Of a stretch of 64,000 nt of DNA, positions 23,484 to 36,439 are shown piece by piece. The DNA lies in assembly GCF_001625215.2 (NCBI RefSeq), contig NC_030382.2:33714610-33778609 (forward strand), read 5' to 3'. A model generated the notes under the pieces. The model ran no database searches. It was not told where the DNA came from and saw only the letters and a program-made list of their open reading frames with translations. The stretch comes from Daucus carota subsp. sativus (taxonomy: Eukaryota > Streptophyta > Magnoliopsida > Apiales > Apiaceae). A program made the translations under genes and the position numbers. How positions within the stretch are numbered: position 1 is the first letter of the stretch; each line of letters begins with the position of its first letter.

Positions 23484-26302
23484 CTACTGAATAAGAATCC
23501 TTTCCTCTGAGAAATTACTCCTCATGAATCTTGTTAAGGAAGATGATATGGGCAGTTCTCCGAGCTCATCGTAGAAGTCATATTCGTCTGTTGAGAATGT
23601 CATGAGATGAGGACAACAAAGTGGCTCTTCTGATTTTTCCTCAAAGACCACACTTTCTAACTTCTCTGTCAAAGGGCTGCCCAGTCTTTCTTCTTCGTAT
23701 TTGATGGTAGCGATCATGTCTTGGTGATCAGAGTTGCTAGTAAATGGAGACTGGCAGTAGTAAAACTCAGTTATATTTTCAGTACTAACTCCATCTTGGA
23801 CATTAACCGCTTCACCTTCTTGAACATTAACGGCTTCTTCAACTTTGTCATCCTCTTCTTTAGGTTCTTCTGTTATGTTGTTTTCAATCTTCAGTTCATC
23901 GTGTTTTGGATCTTCTGATTGTTTTGTATCTTCTACTTCTTTTGGATCTTCTGATTGTTTTGGATCTTCTACTTCTTTTGGTTCTTTGGGACTTTGATGG
24001 TTATGAGTTGAGGTATAAGTGATGATGAGCAAGGAAGCATCTGTTTTGCATCTTTCCACTTGTTTTTTGGCTGAACAACTCTTCGATGTGCTGCATTTGT
24101 AATATCCCCTGCAACGACATAATATTGAAGTGTCGATAAAATATTATTATCATGTAAATTCCAGTTTATAAGGATAGGTAAAGACTCATGTATGCCAGAT
24201 GCCATGTTTTGACATCTTAGATACATGCATATGTAAGAGGACCAATATTTCAAGGTCATTTGGGAAACTAGCCTTGAGAAACTGAAGAGAAAAAATTTGA
24301 TGGTTTGAGCCTCTATCTATACTTTTTAAGATACACATGAATGATTACAGTGAGATGGAGTTGCTAACCAATCCTATTACGGCTTTTGCCTCTTAAGAAA
24401 AAAAGGAATCCGTTTGATATGATAAAAGCTTTTCACGGATTACCTGGGATAGGGAGATCCTTTGATTGGTTTCTGCCCATATTTCCTCCAAGACCAACAA
24501 TCAGAAGGTGGCCCTTCACTCTTCTGCTTCTTGTCATATTCATTTTCATCGATCTTCACAGCTACTACTCTCTTCTGGTATATCTTCCTGTGTATATCAA
24601 CAACACATACATAGTAGATAATTTAGGTGCTACAAATTCTCATCATGAATGTAATACTCGGAAAGAGTTAGCAAACTAACTGTTTCTTGGAAGCCTCGGG
24701 TTCTGACATATCTTTTGAAATGTTTGTGCTCAAAATTCGGGAATGATCAGAGCTTTTCATGACAATATTCTTTCTCTTCTTGCTGGTACTTTCTGTGAGA
24801 AATTCAGGGGGTGGCAACAGTATTAGCAAATGAAGATGGTACAGTTGATCAAAATCAGAGAACCTTTTAATAATTGAGCAAGAAGGGAGAAAGAAGAAGA
24901 TATTAAAGGGGAGAGAGACAGCGAGAGGATAAGTTAATTACATAAGAGATGACAAACTCACAAGTTGCTTTCACTCTTTCCTCACTCTTTATATATAATA
25001 CTACTCCCATCCACACACAACACGCATTTCACCCCTCCCTATCTCCATATTTCTTAGCTAAGCAAATCTATTTACATCTATCAAAAATGTTTTGCGTATC
25101 TAAAAGAAAATCTGATATGATATACAGCCACAAACTAATAAATACTACGTTCACTAATTCTTTGAGTCTAATTTTTTTTAAAGACCATTAAAGCAATGAG
25201 ATGAAATCAAACCCCGAAATTTATAACTTGATCAATCGAACCTCAATAGATAGAGTAGGCATAGTTACTATTATAAACCTCAAACTTGTTAGATTACTTT
25301 AACTTATAAAACCATAAGCTATCAGTAGAGTGGCTTGATGGGATCATATGAATGACACCGAAGAATCTAATTGCATATCCTGACAGAGACGACGGGGGTA
25401 TACATGGGATAAAAAAAATTAGGAAAAATTAATGAAAGGAAGTGATCAAAGAAGCATGCATAAGAACTAGCATTGAAGATGAATTAGCATAACTAACAAA
25501 TTCATATATAGCTAGTTTTGGACTATCCGAAATCATAAGAATCCTCAACTAATGTTTTAGCACATTCAACTCTATGTGATGAAAACATAGTAAATGATTA
25601 TCTTAACTCAACATGTTAATACCAGTCCTCAAAATTTATTATCCTCTTCGATACTCTCATTCCTATATCTCCCCCTCCTGAGGTAAATCTTAATAGTCGC
25701 TAATTTTTACCTAGATCAAACTATCTAAACTTCATCGAAAACTTAATGAACCAAAAAATAGAACAAAATGTAAAAGTCCCCGTAATGATGAAACGAGTAA
25801 GAAACAAAAACAAAAATCACTTTGTTACTTTAAAAAAAGTCCCCAAAGAAGTAACTTTTCTATATTAATCAACCAGGCCTTAGTGATCTTGCTCAAAAAG
25901 TCGAGGGCTTAAGCTCAACAGAGAAATTACTGTTAATATATAAATTCCATAACTGAGTACATCAAAAAAAAATCTACAATAGCAGCTGAAAAACACAAAT
26001 AAATTACAGATTAAAACCCCACCAAGATAAACAGCTCAACATAAGATCCCCTCACATTCTTACAACTATACATACACATAACACACACATTTGGACCAGA
26101 CCCTATGTTCAATACACAAACACACACAAAATCATATAAATGTTGACTGAATAGCATAAGAAAAGACACATACTAACAATGTTCATCTGAACCCCACAGA
26201 AGATTTTTTTTTTTTTTTTTTTTTTGTAAATAAAGATTTAAAAGAAAAGAGATTAGTACCACAGGGAATAGTTGTATCAAGAACAGTGAAATTATCAGAC
26301 AT
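23484..26302 (-). CDS. WRKY transcription factor, group IIe type
   Basis: Four exons in transcription order: 26302-26260 ([14 protein letters not shown]), 24792-24677, 24574-24444 and 24108-23484, joining in phase to 304 aa. The WRKY domain has WRKYGQK and a C-X5-C-X23-H-X-H zinc finger. It is split by an intron at the PYPR|GYY position typical of this family. The [15 protein letters not shown] and [20 protein letters not shown] segments suggest group IIe. C-terminal to the domain is a run of imperfect [14 protein letters not shown] repeats and an acidic region. The junction between exons 2 and 3 is the least certain (donor GTTTGC). The factor would bind W-boxes (TTGAC) in the nucleus. Confidence 0.9.
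24793..26259 (-). other. First intron of the WRKY gene
   Basis: This AT-rich intron of 1,467 bp separates a 43-nt first coding exon from the rest. I see no further gene in it. A poly-T run lies near 26205-26225, close to its 5' splice site. Confidence 0.65.
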
Positions 26303-26459
26303 TGGAATAACTATCTCTTCAGCCTCCAGTCTCTTCAGTCATTAATGGCTTAAGTTTCAATTTTGAGACGACACATTTCGTATTTTTTGGCTTCTAGAAC
26401 CTACGGGGAGGCCATGTTAGCATACAATGTTTGTTTCAGGTTCGGTGTAATAAAAATAG

Positions 26460-27226
26460 GGATAAATATCAAGTAAGTCACTTGTTTCGTCCAAATGTAT
26501 CAAATGAGTCACTGATTCCCAAATTGACTCAAATGAGACGCTCATTAGAAAAATTTGTATCAAAAATATCACTCTATCGTTGGTCGAAATTTTGAAAGTA
26601 TTATATATTGAGTTTCGCACATTTTTTATGAATGGTAATACATCCAAATGAAAGATTCCGAGTTCTACTATTTTCGCTTATATTTTCAGATTTTTAAAAT
26701 TTTATCAACTATTTATAATTGAGTCACTGATATACAAATTGACTCAAATGAGACGCTCATTATAAAAATTTGTATCAAAAATATCACTCTATCGTTAGTC
26801 GAAATTTTGAAAGTATTATATTTTGAGTTTTGCACATTTTTTATGAATGGTATTACATCCAAATGAAAGATTCCGAGTTCTACTAGTTTTGCTAATATTT
26901 TTAGATTTTTAAAAATTTATCTCCTATTTATTTTTATTTAAATCAAATAAAACAATCAAAAAATTAAAAATAAATAGTTGATAAAATTTTAAAAATCTGA
27001 AAATATAAGCGAAAATAGTAGAACTCGGAATCTTTCATTTGGATGTATTACCATTCATAAAAAATGTGCGAAACTCAATATATAATACTTTCAAAATTTC
27101 GACCAACGATAAAGTGATATTTTTGATACAAATTTTTCTAATGAGGGTCTCATTTGAGTCAATTTGGGAATCAGTGACTCATTTGATACATTTGGACGAA
27201 ACGAGTGACCTACTTGATATTTATCC
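26460..27226. mobile_element. Foldback element with long inverted arms
   Basis: The ends GGATAAATATCAAGTAAGTC and its inverse (27205-27226) begin arms of about 250 bp that match over their whole length (26460-26715 against the complement of about 26970-27226). The left arm is partly duplicated in tandem (about 26719-26930). Similar open frames on the two strands (26417-26647 minus, 27039-27275 plus) are a by-product of the inverted repeat, not genes. It resembles MULE-type foldback MITEs; the target duplication is unclear. Confidence 0.8.
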
Positions 27227-28204
27227 TAATAAATATATACAGTTTGCTTTCGACGAGTATTATCGATTGTTATAAACATGGTATCTAAGTATAATTGTTT
27301 CCAATTTTCATACAATTTATACAAATAATAATTTCGTTAATTTGATATAAAAATTAGATAATTTTAGTGTAACATTTCTTGAAATTAATATATGTGTCAA
27401 AAAATTAAATTAGTCTATATCGAATTTCACATTCTATCACTTATTTTTTAATTGAAAGATAATATAAGTTTTCAAAATAAATCAAAATAGTATAAAGTGT
27501 GATATATATGAATCACAAAATAGTTTGATTCGTTTTTATTTGTTCAAGTTTGATACATATCATTTAGATCTGCATTGGGAACTTATTATATTTCCTAACA
27601 AAATTTAACTTGAGATTTAAACTATTAACCTAATTTCAATTAAGGATTTATATTATAGGAACTTTATCAAAATATAACTTTTTAAAATTCTTTTACGATT
27701 TTCGCCGTCTTCAAAAGTATTTATAAAAACGCGTTACAACTTAAAGACAACCAACATCTATTAAAACAAATTTGTTGGTTATAATTTTAATAACTCTTGA
27801 AATTGGTTATATTTATATCCAATCTTCTCCGAGCATAATGTCCAATTTAGCCGAACATATTAATTAATATTTAGAGACGTCGTAAGACATTGTCTGTTGA
27901 ATATTAAGATACTGATTGACTATATTTTAAATTGTATGTTACTTTTAGCTTAAATTATAATAAACAAAATATATTATTTTTTTATTTTTTTTCAAAATAT
28001 ATTATTTTAATAATAATAAATGATCTGAAGTTTTGTTATGTGTTTTTAAATGTTGGCTAAATATAGAAAACATTAAAAGATTGACTATAATCGTGTTCTT
28101 GGAGAGTTGGAGTTGTAAATTTCATACATATTGTTCATTAATAAATGTCACATGATTTTTTGTTTTTTTTGCTAAGAGCTTTTATAGGGTAGGACATTTC
28201 GTAC
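27227..28204. other. AT-rich intergenic DNA
   Basis: No gene, RNA or complete repeat was recognised here. Confidence 0.5.
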
Positions 28205-29573
28205 TGTTAGGTCCAGATACGATTGTAGAAGTGAGGTTGAATACAATCGTCACAAATAATCGCTGCGGAATAATCTGATTGGAGTATAACTTGTTAATCA
28301 GATTTAAATTAATTAATACAACAATTTTTAAGTCGTTATATAATTAATATGGTTCATTTTAATGTCCACTAGTTCGTAGAATAAATTTGACAGGAAGTAT
28401 TCTAACTTAGCGGATTAAAACAACCGAGTGATCAAAGCACTGAAAACTGTGGATATAACAATAGCAAGTTACAAACAACTTGAAAGTTTCCAAGGCAATG
28501 AACAACATACAAATGAAGAGGTGAAGGCCTATTTATAGGCAAATCACTTGAACTAGTATGACAAAGCTAGCCATGACAATCTAAGAAAATGCTATGATAA
28601 TCTAACAAAGTGCTATGACAATTTAATGAAAATGTATGACAATATAAGGCATTGTCATGGCACAAGTGGGAAGGTATGACAAACACAGGCATTGTCATAC
28701 CTTATCAAATCAGTATGACAAACGGTATGACAACCGTATGACAAACGGTATGACAATTAAACTTATCCCCTAAGCTTGAAACGGTATGACAAACGAATGG
28801 ATTGTCATACCTTATGATTTCGGTATGACAATCACCATTGTCATGTCTTAATCATTCGGTATGACAAACCAAATGATTTATCATACCGTCTGACTTAAGC
28901 ACAAGTCATGGTGCGGTATGACAATCCATTTGATTGTCATATCGTGCCCAAAAACAATATAAATTAGTATTTTCTTGATATAATTAATCCAATAATTATC
29001 TACTTAATTATATTAATTATATAAATTCATAAATTAAATTAATTCGAGTGTGAATCAATTTAATAAATAAATTACATAACTTATATAATTATTTTGAGAT
29101 GTGAATTAATTAAAAGAACAATTATATTGAGCACTTATTCAACAGCAGGTCTTCTGACTTCCGTTAAAACATCTGATTTTTTGTCTTGATTGAACGACCA
29201 CCTATTGTTGATGCTGAATATTTAATCTGAGTAGCTGACACACAAATCTGAGTGGCTTGTTCGTCGAGTCTTTGTCTTTGTAATTCTTCTTCATAAGTAG
29301 AAATAGTTTGGAATCTTTTGAATAAATAAAGTATTAAAACTTTATACTTTCTGGACTTCTGGACGTGCTACAGAATATTATTTGTACACTGAGACTTGAA
29401 CATATTAATGAACTTTTTTCAGTGGTGTGCAGCAGCATCCTGAAATTATTCAGACATATGATTTTAATAAATCACTTTACGTTCTTCGTATGGATTCCTT
29501 CAATAGTGCTTGCTATTTACTTTCTTTCTTATCAGAGTTGAGTTGATACTCTTAAATACAAATAGGCTTAACA
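28205..29573. mobile_element. Probable solo LTR of a Copia-type element
   Basis: It starts TGTTAGGTCCAGATACGATT and ends GGCTTAACA, so it has TGTTA..TAACA termini. It contains a leader-like block including GGCCTATTTATAGGC. It is 1,369 bp long with no coding region or second LTR nearby. The 5-bp flanks (CGTAC and TATGC) do not match, so a target duplication is not supported; it may be a rearranged remnant. Confidence 0.55.
28558..28940. repeat. Dense ATGACAA / TTGTCAT motif array
   Basis: I count 13 direct ATGACAA and 5 inverted TTGTCAT heptamers in under 400 bp, many as GGTATGACAA. It lies in the probable solo LTR. The core TGACA resembles TALE homeodomain sites, but no binding is shown. Confidence 0.85.
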
Positions 29574-29739
29574 TATGCCTTTCACTTACATCATTACAAA
29601 TATCTTTAAAAATAAAAATTAATTTTTTTTTCTGAATCATATTAAAATATGACATCTATAACATGCAATGATGAAGAAAGATATGGTGAAGCTGATTTTT
29701 TTTTTAAATTAAATTAAAAAGAGAAAGAATTATAGAAGA

Positions 29740-30781
29740 CTAGCTTATAACCCGTGCAATGCACGGGCGGTTATAATATTTGTTATTTCATCGTATATAT
29801 TTTAACTTAAACTAATTTTACTGTAAAAATAAAATTATGATAGAATAATATGATTAAATAAAAATTTTATTTAACAGATGATAAATTCTTAATAGTTAAT
29901 TTTGTCAAATGACTAACTAAAAATTAGGTCGAACATATATATTTTACTGAGAATGTTAAAATACGTTTTTTTTTATGTTATAATTTAAGAAGATCTATAA
30001 AGATCTATAAAATCATATATAAATCAACCAATCAATCTTTTAATATTTCGTTATTGATAATTAATAATATAGTATTGAACATATTAAGTTAAAAAAGACG
30101 CGTAAAATCAAATACTGACCCATCATATTAACGTAAATGTTTTGGTTTAATAGATAATAAAAAATAAATTATAACATATTATTAATCAAGAAGGTTCGTG
30201 GGTCGAATACCAACCGGCTCACTGAACTTGACTGCCCTACCGACTAAGTGACTAACTGAACTTTTCATGTTTCGGATTTAACAGTATAATAGTATATTAT
30301 AGATTTATAATATTACTTTTAAAGTGAGTCCATCAGTGTATTTTAAAATAATGTTAATGTATTTTGGTTGAAAAATATCACAGGTTATTTATTAATAATT
30401 ATATATAATGATATTATATTTTTATATATGTAGCTCGTGTTAAAAGATAATATATTTTAGTTAAAAAAAAATAATTGTTATATAGATAGGACCGTATTTT
30501 GGCCGTATAAAAGCCCGCGTATCGACTGATCAAAATTTTAATACTTCGGGTTTAATAGTATAGTATTTTTTAAGGTTTGACTTTAGTTTTGGTATAGTCA
30601 AATAGGTTTTATATTTGTTTTATGTTTTGATCGTATATTTGTTTTATATTTTAATTTGTTTATATTTTGTTTAAAGCCCACTAATTTTGTTTGAAGCCCG
30701 TTAATTATAAAAATCTGTATAAAAGCCCGCGTACCGACGGACCAAACTTTTAATGTTTCGGCTTTAATAGTATAGTATAGA
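29740..30781 (-). mobile_element. Compact non-autonomous Helitron, 1,042 bp
   Basis: On the minus strand it begins TCTATACTATACTATTAAAG with an A just before it. It ends with the perfect hairpin CCCGTGCATTGCACGGG, TTATAAG, then CTAG followed by T. This fits Helitron insertion between A and T. Two degenerate copies of the 5' end (near 30260-30300 and 30525-30570) lie inside, as if ends had been captured or duplicated. No Rep/helicase gene is present. Confidence 0.85.
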
Positions 30782-31567
30782 TGGGATAGTATATTTCAAT
30801 TATAGCCATTCATATTTGTTCGGAGTTTCTATTTTGTCGTTGTCGTGTTTCTCCTATATCCGATCGTACGTACCTTTTTCAACCATGAAACTGTTTTAGC
30901 CCAAGTGTCGTGCTAAATAAAAATTTATAAGAATGTGTATAGAGAAGATAGAGCACGCAAACGAAGAATTTTCTTTTCTTATCCTCCTACGACCTCATGT
31001 AATTTGGGCTGTCCCATGCCATCCATTTATTTTTGATATTGCATGCTTCTCGTTTTCAACATTTATTCCTTCAAAATTTAATTTAATTTCACGTTAGTCT
31101 CATTTTCATGACAACCAAAGCCCATGATGATGAATGATTATTTGGTAAAGCACTTCTTGAGGTTCTTGTCAAGACTATTATTGAACCTAACATCAACCCT
31201 AATTAATCATTTTCTCGAAGCTCAAACATAAAGTAAAATAATAGAACGGTTTTTCTAATGTGTGCCCAAGGGCACACAACAAGCACGAATTCTCATAAAA
31301 ATAGCTTCTTTTGATTGATGGAATTGATGTAAATACAGGTGTATCAACATTTATTATCCATCCACCAATCAAAAGCTAGTAAAGTTAATAAGTTAGTGAC
31401 TATTGTATGCCATAGACAAGTTATAGAAAATTCGATAATAGAAACCAGAAGATATGACCAAAATATATTATCTCATCACCAAGAGAATAATTAATATTAC
31501 TGTCAGGTTTCAACATAGAAAAAGAATGATATCAATATCATGTCCTTGTAGCAGTTAACTTGCATAA
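30782..31567. other. Intergenic DNA 3' of the F-box gene
   Basis: AT-rich. An inverted pair around CTTTTGATTG (about 31308-31378) may be a MITE remnant. Nothing else was recognised. Confidence 0.4.
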
Positions 31568-32530
31568 TCAACCAAACCATAACAAACTAACTGAGGAAAC
31601 GGCTAGAAGTAGCCAGGAAACCAATTTATGTCTTGTACAATCCAGTTTCTTTGCATACTCTTCCCATTGTCCACACTCTTTTCGTCTTTCACCACTCTCC
31701 ATAGCCTCCTTGAGAATTCTTAAACTCATTTCCCCATTCAACCGCGATTTCACCATGTCCACTAAACACAAACTCAGCGCCCTCAATTCAACATTGTGTC
31801 CTTTTTCGCAACCAAAACTAGCTACCACCCTGCATTCAACAAACTCCGTTGTATCAATGCCACAGGAATCTCCCGAAAGAATTGTGCTATAAGTGACCTC
31901 AATGCCAGTCTTATCAGACTGTGGCCGCACACAAACTGGCCTCAGACTCGACACATTGGCTGCGCGTTTTAGAATTGGATCAATAACAATCCAACTCAGT
32001 GTCAAGTTTTCCTCCAGCTTTGACTTGCACAAGTTTGCATCACCTTGGTATTTTAGCGGTATTTCCAGAGTTTCCTTGTGGTCAATTAAGTCGATATGAA
32101 ACAATGATCCAGGAAAGCAGCTAGCATTTGTATCCGTGACTGTCACTTTGGAGTAGACTTGATTATTCATGAAGTGCATATCAACAGCTGAAATGAGTTC
32201 CGAGGTGTCCACTTGACTACAGAGGCTCCCCCCACCAGAGCTTGCACCAAGGACAGGGAATGAATCAGAGTAAAAAGAACGATAGCCGCCTGGAAAGGAG
32301 GAGATCGCGTTCTGGACAAGTGGATGTTTCACGGAGTTCCAAGTGGAATCACAGATGTCCTTCCACAAGCTTTCTTTGTTGCAGAGAGGAAGCAATAATT
32401 TGGAAGAAGAGGCTAATGAGGCAAGAGATGGACCATCAAGCCTCGTTAACAAGTTGGTTTCGATGATATCAGAGTGAAGGGCAGCTAATGTAGTGGCTGT
32501 TAAGCCTTTATCAGAAGAGCTTGAAGCCAT
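31568..32530 (-). CDS. F-box protein (At2g27310-like)
   Basis: This intronless gene encodes 320 aa. I use the ATG at 32530 (MASSSSDKG) because the F-box (about residues 18-55: ALHSDIIETNLLTRLDGPSLASLASSSK) then starts at the usual distance. An in-frame upstream ATG at 32578 would add 16 aa. A C-terminal hydrophobic segment (SWLLLAVSSVSLLWF) may anchor it in a membrane. Family members are substrate adaptors in SCF ubiquitin ligases; the target is unknown. Confidence 0.85.
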   Translation of the reverse strand: MASSSSDKGLTATTLAALHSDIIETNLLTRLDGPSLASLASSSKLLLPLCNKESLWKDICDSTWNSVKHPLVQNAISSFPGGYRSFYSDSFPVLGASSGGGSLCSQVDTSELISAVDMHFMNNQVYSKVTVTDTNASCFPGSLFHIDLIDHKETLEIPLKYQGDANLCKSKLEENLTLSWIVIDPILKRAANVSSLRPVCVRPQSDKTGIEVTYSTILSGDSCGIDTTEFVECRVVASFGCEKGHNVELRALSLCLVDMVKSRLNGEMSLRILKEAMESGERRKECGQWEEYAKKLDCTRHKLVSWLLLAVSSVSLLWFG

Positions 32531-33048
32531 TTGATTGTCAAGCACCTTAAAAATCTTTGTTTCTGCTCTGCAATTCATGCTGAAATCCTCAGGTATTTAA
32601 ACTACCAAACAGGTTAACTGTTCTTAGCATCTGCATTTTGACACTAGCAAAAAAGCGCGTAAAAGACTAATAAAAGACTAATCGCGACTTCCATAACATC
32701 TTAGCCTAAGAAAACAAAGGAGACTCTCATCCATCAAGAATATCCTAAACATTCAAAACATGCATATAGATTTAACAAAATCTAGTGGATGCAAACAGGT
32801 TCGATATATATTAGAATATACGCTAAAACTTAAACAGAATCTATCGTTGGCACAGCTTTACAGTAGAATCCATCACCCAGGACAAAACTTATATCGTTAG
32901 AACGACAATTTGTTCGGTGTGAACTGTGGTCTTCACCTGCTATTTTGTGATGGAATGTTTTAGTTTATACTTTATTCCAAGTGTTACTACAATACATTTG
33001 AGTGAGTTGCACCTTTTAGGTATCATGGAGGAATTTAAAGTATGGAAA

Positions 33049-33208
33049 ATGCTTGGTGTACAGAATTGTGTACATAATGACATGTGCTGAGTTTTAATTG
33101 GAATGGACCCCTGTATTCACATCAACAATCCCAATTAAAACATTCCACATCAATTATCATGTCATTATGTACAAATTTTTTGTACACAATTATGTGCACC
33201 TAGCACTA
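33049..33208. mobile_element. Small MITE, about 160 bp
   Basis: The left end ATGCTTGGTGTACAGAATTG pairs with the inverted right end AGTGCTAGGTGCACATAATT, and the TACATAATGACATG block is also inverted. It is a near-complete foldback with no coding capacity. Confidence 0.6.
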
Positions 33209-33324
33209 CTCTTGAAGTATAAAGTATAGGGTTTAGTTTTGATAGTATTTGTTCTGGTTTATGGTAAACATTTTTTATACTTTATTCTTAATAATTTGTA
33301 TAGAAATAAAACCTATCGAGAAAT

Positions 33325-33480
33325 GTTTAAAAAGAGACAAGTGCAACATACAGCAGCAATAGGAAGTTCAGTAATCTTTGATTTCAAACTTTTTCGAGGT
33401 TGCAACGTTTGAGACGAAACCATAGACTTTGTCTCGAGAGGAAAATGATATGCTTACTGCGAACTTAATTTCATACTCCA
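33325..33480 (-). repeat. Relic of the 3' flank of the beta-propeller gene family
   Basis: The segment with AAAAAGAGACAAGTGCAACA, GATTTCAAACTTTTTCGAG and GAGACGAAACCATAG matches the DNA just downstream of both beta-propeller genes (about 34810-34880 and 51620-51780). It suggests a third, deleted copy. The DNA from 33481 to 35033 has no gene I can support; a 16-bp tandem duplication lies near 34250. Confidence 0.55.
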
Positions 33481-36439
33481 AAGGTGCAGTTGATGACACA
33501 ATGTTGTATAAAAACCGCAAACATACGTAAGATCAGAGGTCTTCTGACCAGTAATGAGCACAAGAAGTACGAGCCTAACTCCACGATAATTTGATATTAT
33601 CTGTTTTGGATCAAGCCTGCATCGCTCTTTTTTTGACATCTCCAAAAGGTCTCTTGTGGAGTTATCTAGCTATTTATATTTTAGCTTTCTACCATGCGCA
33701 GTAACTCCTAACAATCTCCTCCTTCACACATTGGCTTAAACCCATTCTAGGTGCTCCAGCCTGTCTGGTAATCTGCTCCACCTAGGCCATGGAAGGCCTT
33801 CATGTCTCATCCTTAAGCTCATCCAGGATAGCCCAATTGTCTCTCGCTCCCCTTAGACTCATAGTGGAAGTCCGTCTAGCTATCTCCTCCTACGCAAAGG
33901 CCCACCGACCTCTTATTCGGTTCGGTATTTCTCAGTTTGCTTGGAAGTCAAAACCGGTACCAAACCATTCAACTTTCGGTTTCGGTCAGGATCAGTATAA
34001 ATGATTCGATTTTTATCATTTTTACCAGTTTCAGTTATAATTCAGTGTTTATGATAACCCTAAACTAATCAGTCAAGGAGAAGTTTCTAGTGTTTTTTGC
34101 AAGCTCTAATTTCCAGGGATTAGCTACAGACGACACCAGAAAATCTCGGTGATGCTCATTTCCTACTCATTTCTGGAGCTTATTGCAATGCTTATGTTCC
34201 GGAGAGTAGCCAAGGATAACAATATGATATCCAGACAATGCTCTTCTCCCACTCAAGTAGTCTCCCACTCAAGTAGTAGAAGAAGATTATTATAGCAAAT
34301 CCAATGGTTGTGCTAAAATAGGTGCTATTGTAGCACCCAAGCTGAAAACTTTAACTCTAATGAGATGCTAAACTTGAATTTATACTTGGTGCTAAATATA
34401 AAATCAAGTATAGATGGCGGTATAATTGTCACATAAGCATGCAAGTGACAAAATGCATTAATAAAATAATAGTGACAAATATAGTTATGTACTTAAAGAT
34501 TATGTAATTAGAATATGGTTAATTATCTAATTGGGCACTCACTTCACACTAATATATCATCCGGGACACTCTCTAATTTTTGGTCTCATTCGAAACACCG
34601 TTTTCAGAAATTGTATGAATCTTAAAAATAAAATGTTAAATTCGAAAACAAATCGACAGTTTGAGAAGTGTTACTCATGTGGTTTTAACAAAGTAGGCTG
34701 TAGAGATTATACATGTACGATTAATTGAATTTCCACATCCAGAAAATGGGTAAAAATGATGGTGGAAGAGATGGGTTATGAACAACCCTAATAATCCATA
34801 TATAGCCATTTCAAACTTTTTCGAGATTGAAGTGTTAGAGACACGAAGACATACTGTCTGTCTCCAAAGTAATAACATATGCTCACAGCAAACGAAATGA
34901 ACTCTAGGTCTAGGGGTCTGCTGAGCATTAAAACGTTCTTCTACCACCCAACGTTTCATGAGATTGATACAACACAGAAGACTACATGATGGGATAAGAA
35001 AGGACCTGTGAATATATTAAATAACATCTTCTTCTATAGAACAGCGAAAACTGCTTCTGCAAGAACATGTTTCTTCTTGGGGTATCCCATACCAAACATG
35101 TGATTAATATATACCTTTGCATCCTTCACGGTTACTCCAGTGGCGAAACGGTGTCTAACCACCGGAGCCTTCTCCAGTATAGTTGCAGTCTCCCAATCAT
35201 CATTGCTCCCGACTAAACTTATTCCCAACATGCTAGCAACAACAAGCCTGTTTGGAGATAATAGTTCCAGACCATCGGGAAGTGACAAAGATTTGCCAAT
35301 CATTTTCACTAATTTAACCGCATTGTTGTTCATTATATCCACCTTGAAAAGATCTCCAGTGGTTGAATGACTAACTAATAAGTAGCCTTTAGGATGATAA
35401 ACAATCCCGTTAAGGGTTGCTAACTTGTGGTACCATACTGCTGGAGAAAAAATCGGACTTTCTATTGGCAACAAATATTCTCCGCTAACCCCAACCTTCC
35501 AGAGTTTACTCTTATTCAGATCTGTGATGTAAGCATTACCTTCTGCATCCACCGCTACGTCATCTGCCATGGATTTATCTCCTACATGATTGAGTGCAGC
35601 AAACTTATCAGGGCCTATAGTATCTACCTAAGAAAATCTAGAGGAATGAGAATTCAATCCAAAACTGGTAAGAATGAAAGTTAATTTAAATTTATAGAAT
35701 AGAATCAACGGAATTAATAAATGATATACAATAATGTCAAAAAAAAAAAATGTTCAGTTTTTTCCCTTTCCCCTGCAATTATTCATCCGGCTGACCACAC
35801 TCAAAGCAGTGCTTATGCCTTTATTATTGTAGGTTGATAAAGTCAGAATGCATTTAACTAACTTAACTTATTCATCTTCTTTGCTATTGTAGGTTGAGAA
35901 GGCATCTAAGTAGTGTGAATTTTTCAATGCCCTTAGTTATGTGTTTGGTAAAATTAAGACACTGCAAAGTCTAAATTGATGGGGCAATCCTAAGCAGAAG
36001 GAAAGAAGGCCACCTAACATCATACTAATAGCTTCATTATTATCTTGTTTCTAGCATAATTAAACTATACAAGCCATTGAATCTTTTGCATTAACCTGCA
36101 GTATCTTGAGAACAAAAGGAATGCATGAGGAGCTTTTATCAGGATATGAGGCATTTTATCCAACCGTTTGCTGCATTTGTACTTCGACGGGTGCATTTGG
36201 AGGGCAGAGCAAAATCAGATATGATGAATATTTACTACGAGAACGAATCTCTAGACTCTTCTGGCACTAGAGGCCCAATTGTCAATGCTGAGACACACAG
36301 TGTTTCTTAATTTGCTCATTTTCGAATTTTGAATAGCAATAGGTGCTCAAATTTGCACATTCTTATCTTAAACTCCAGTGCAGTTCATCAAAGTTGTAAT
36401 TGATATTTTAAATTTAAATGAGAATGTTGATCAGTTTCA

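Noticed and set aside
26417-27275. Two related frames starting MDVLPFIKNV on opposite strands
   Set aside because: They are the two arms of a foldback element, so the similarity is from the inverted repeat, not from paired genes.
31251-31420. Possible MITE with GTGTGCCC..GGGCACAC and inverted CTTTTGATTG segments
   Set aside because: Only an inner inverted repeat is visible; no outer ends or target duplication could be defined.
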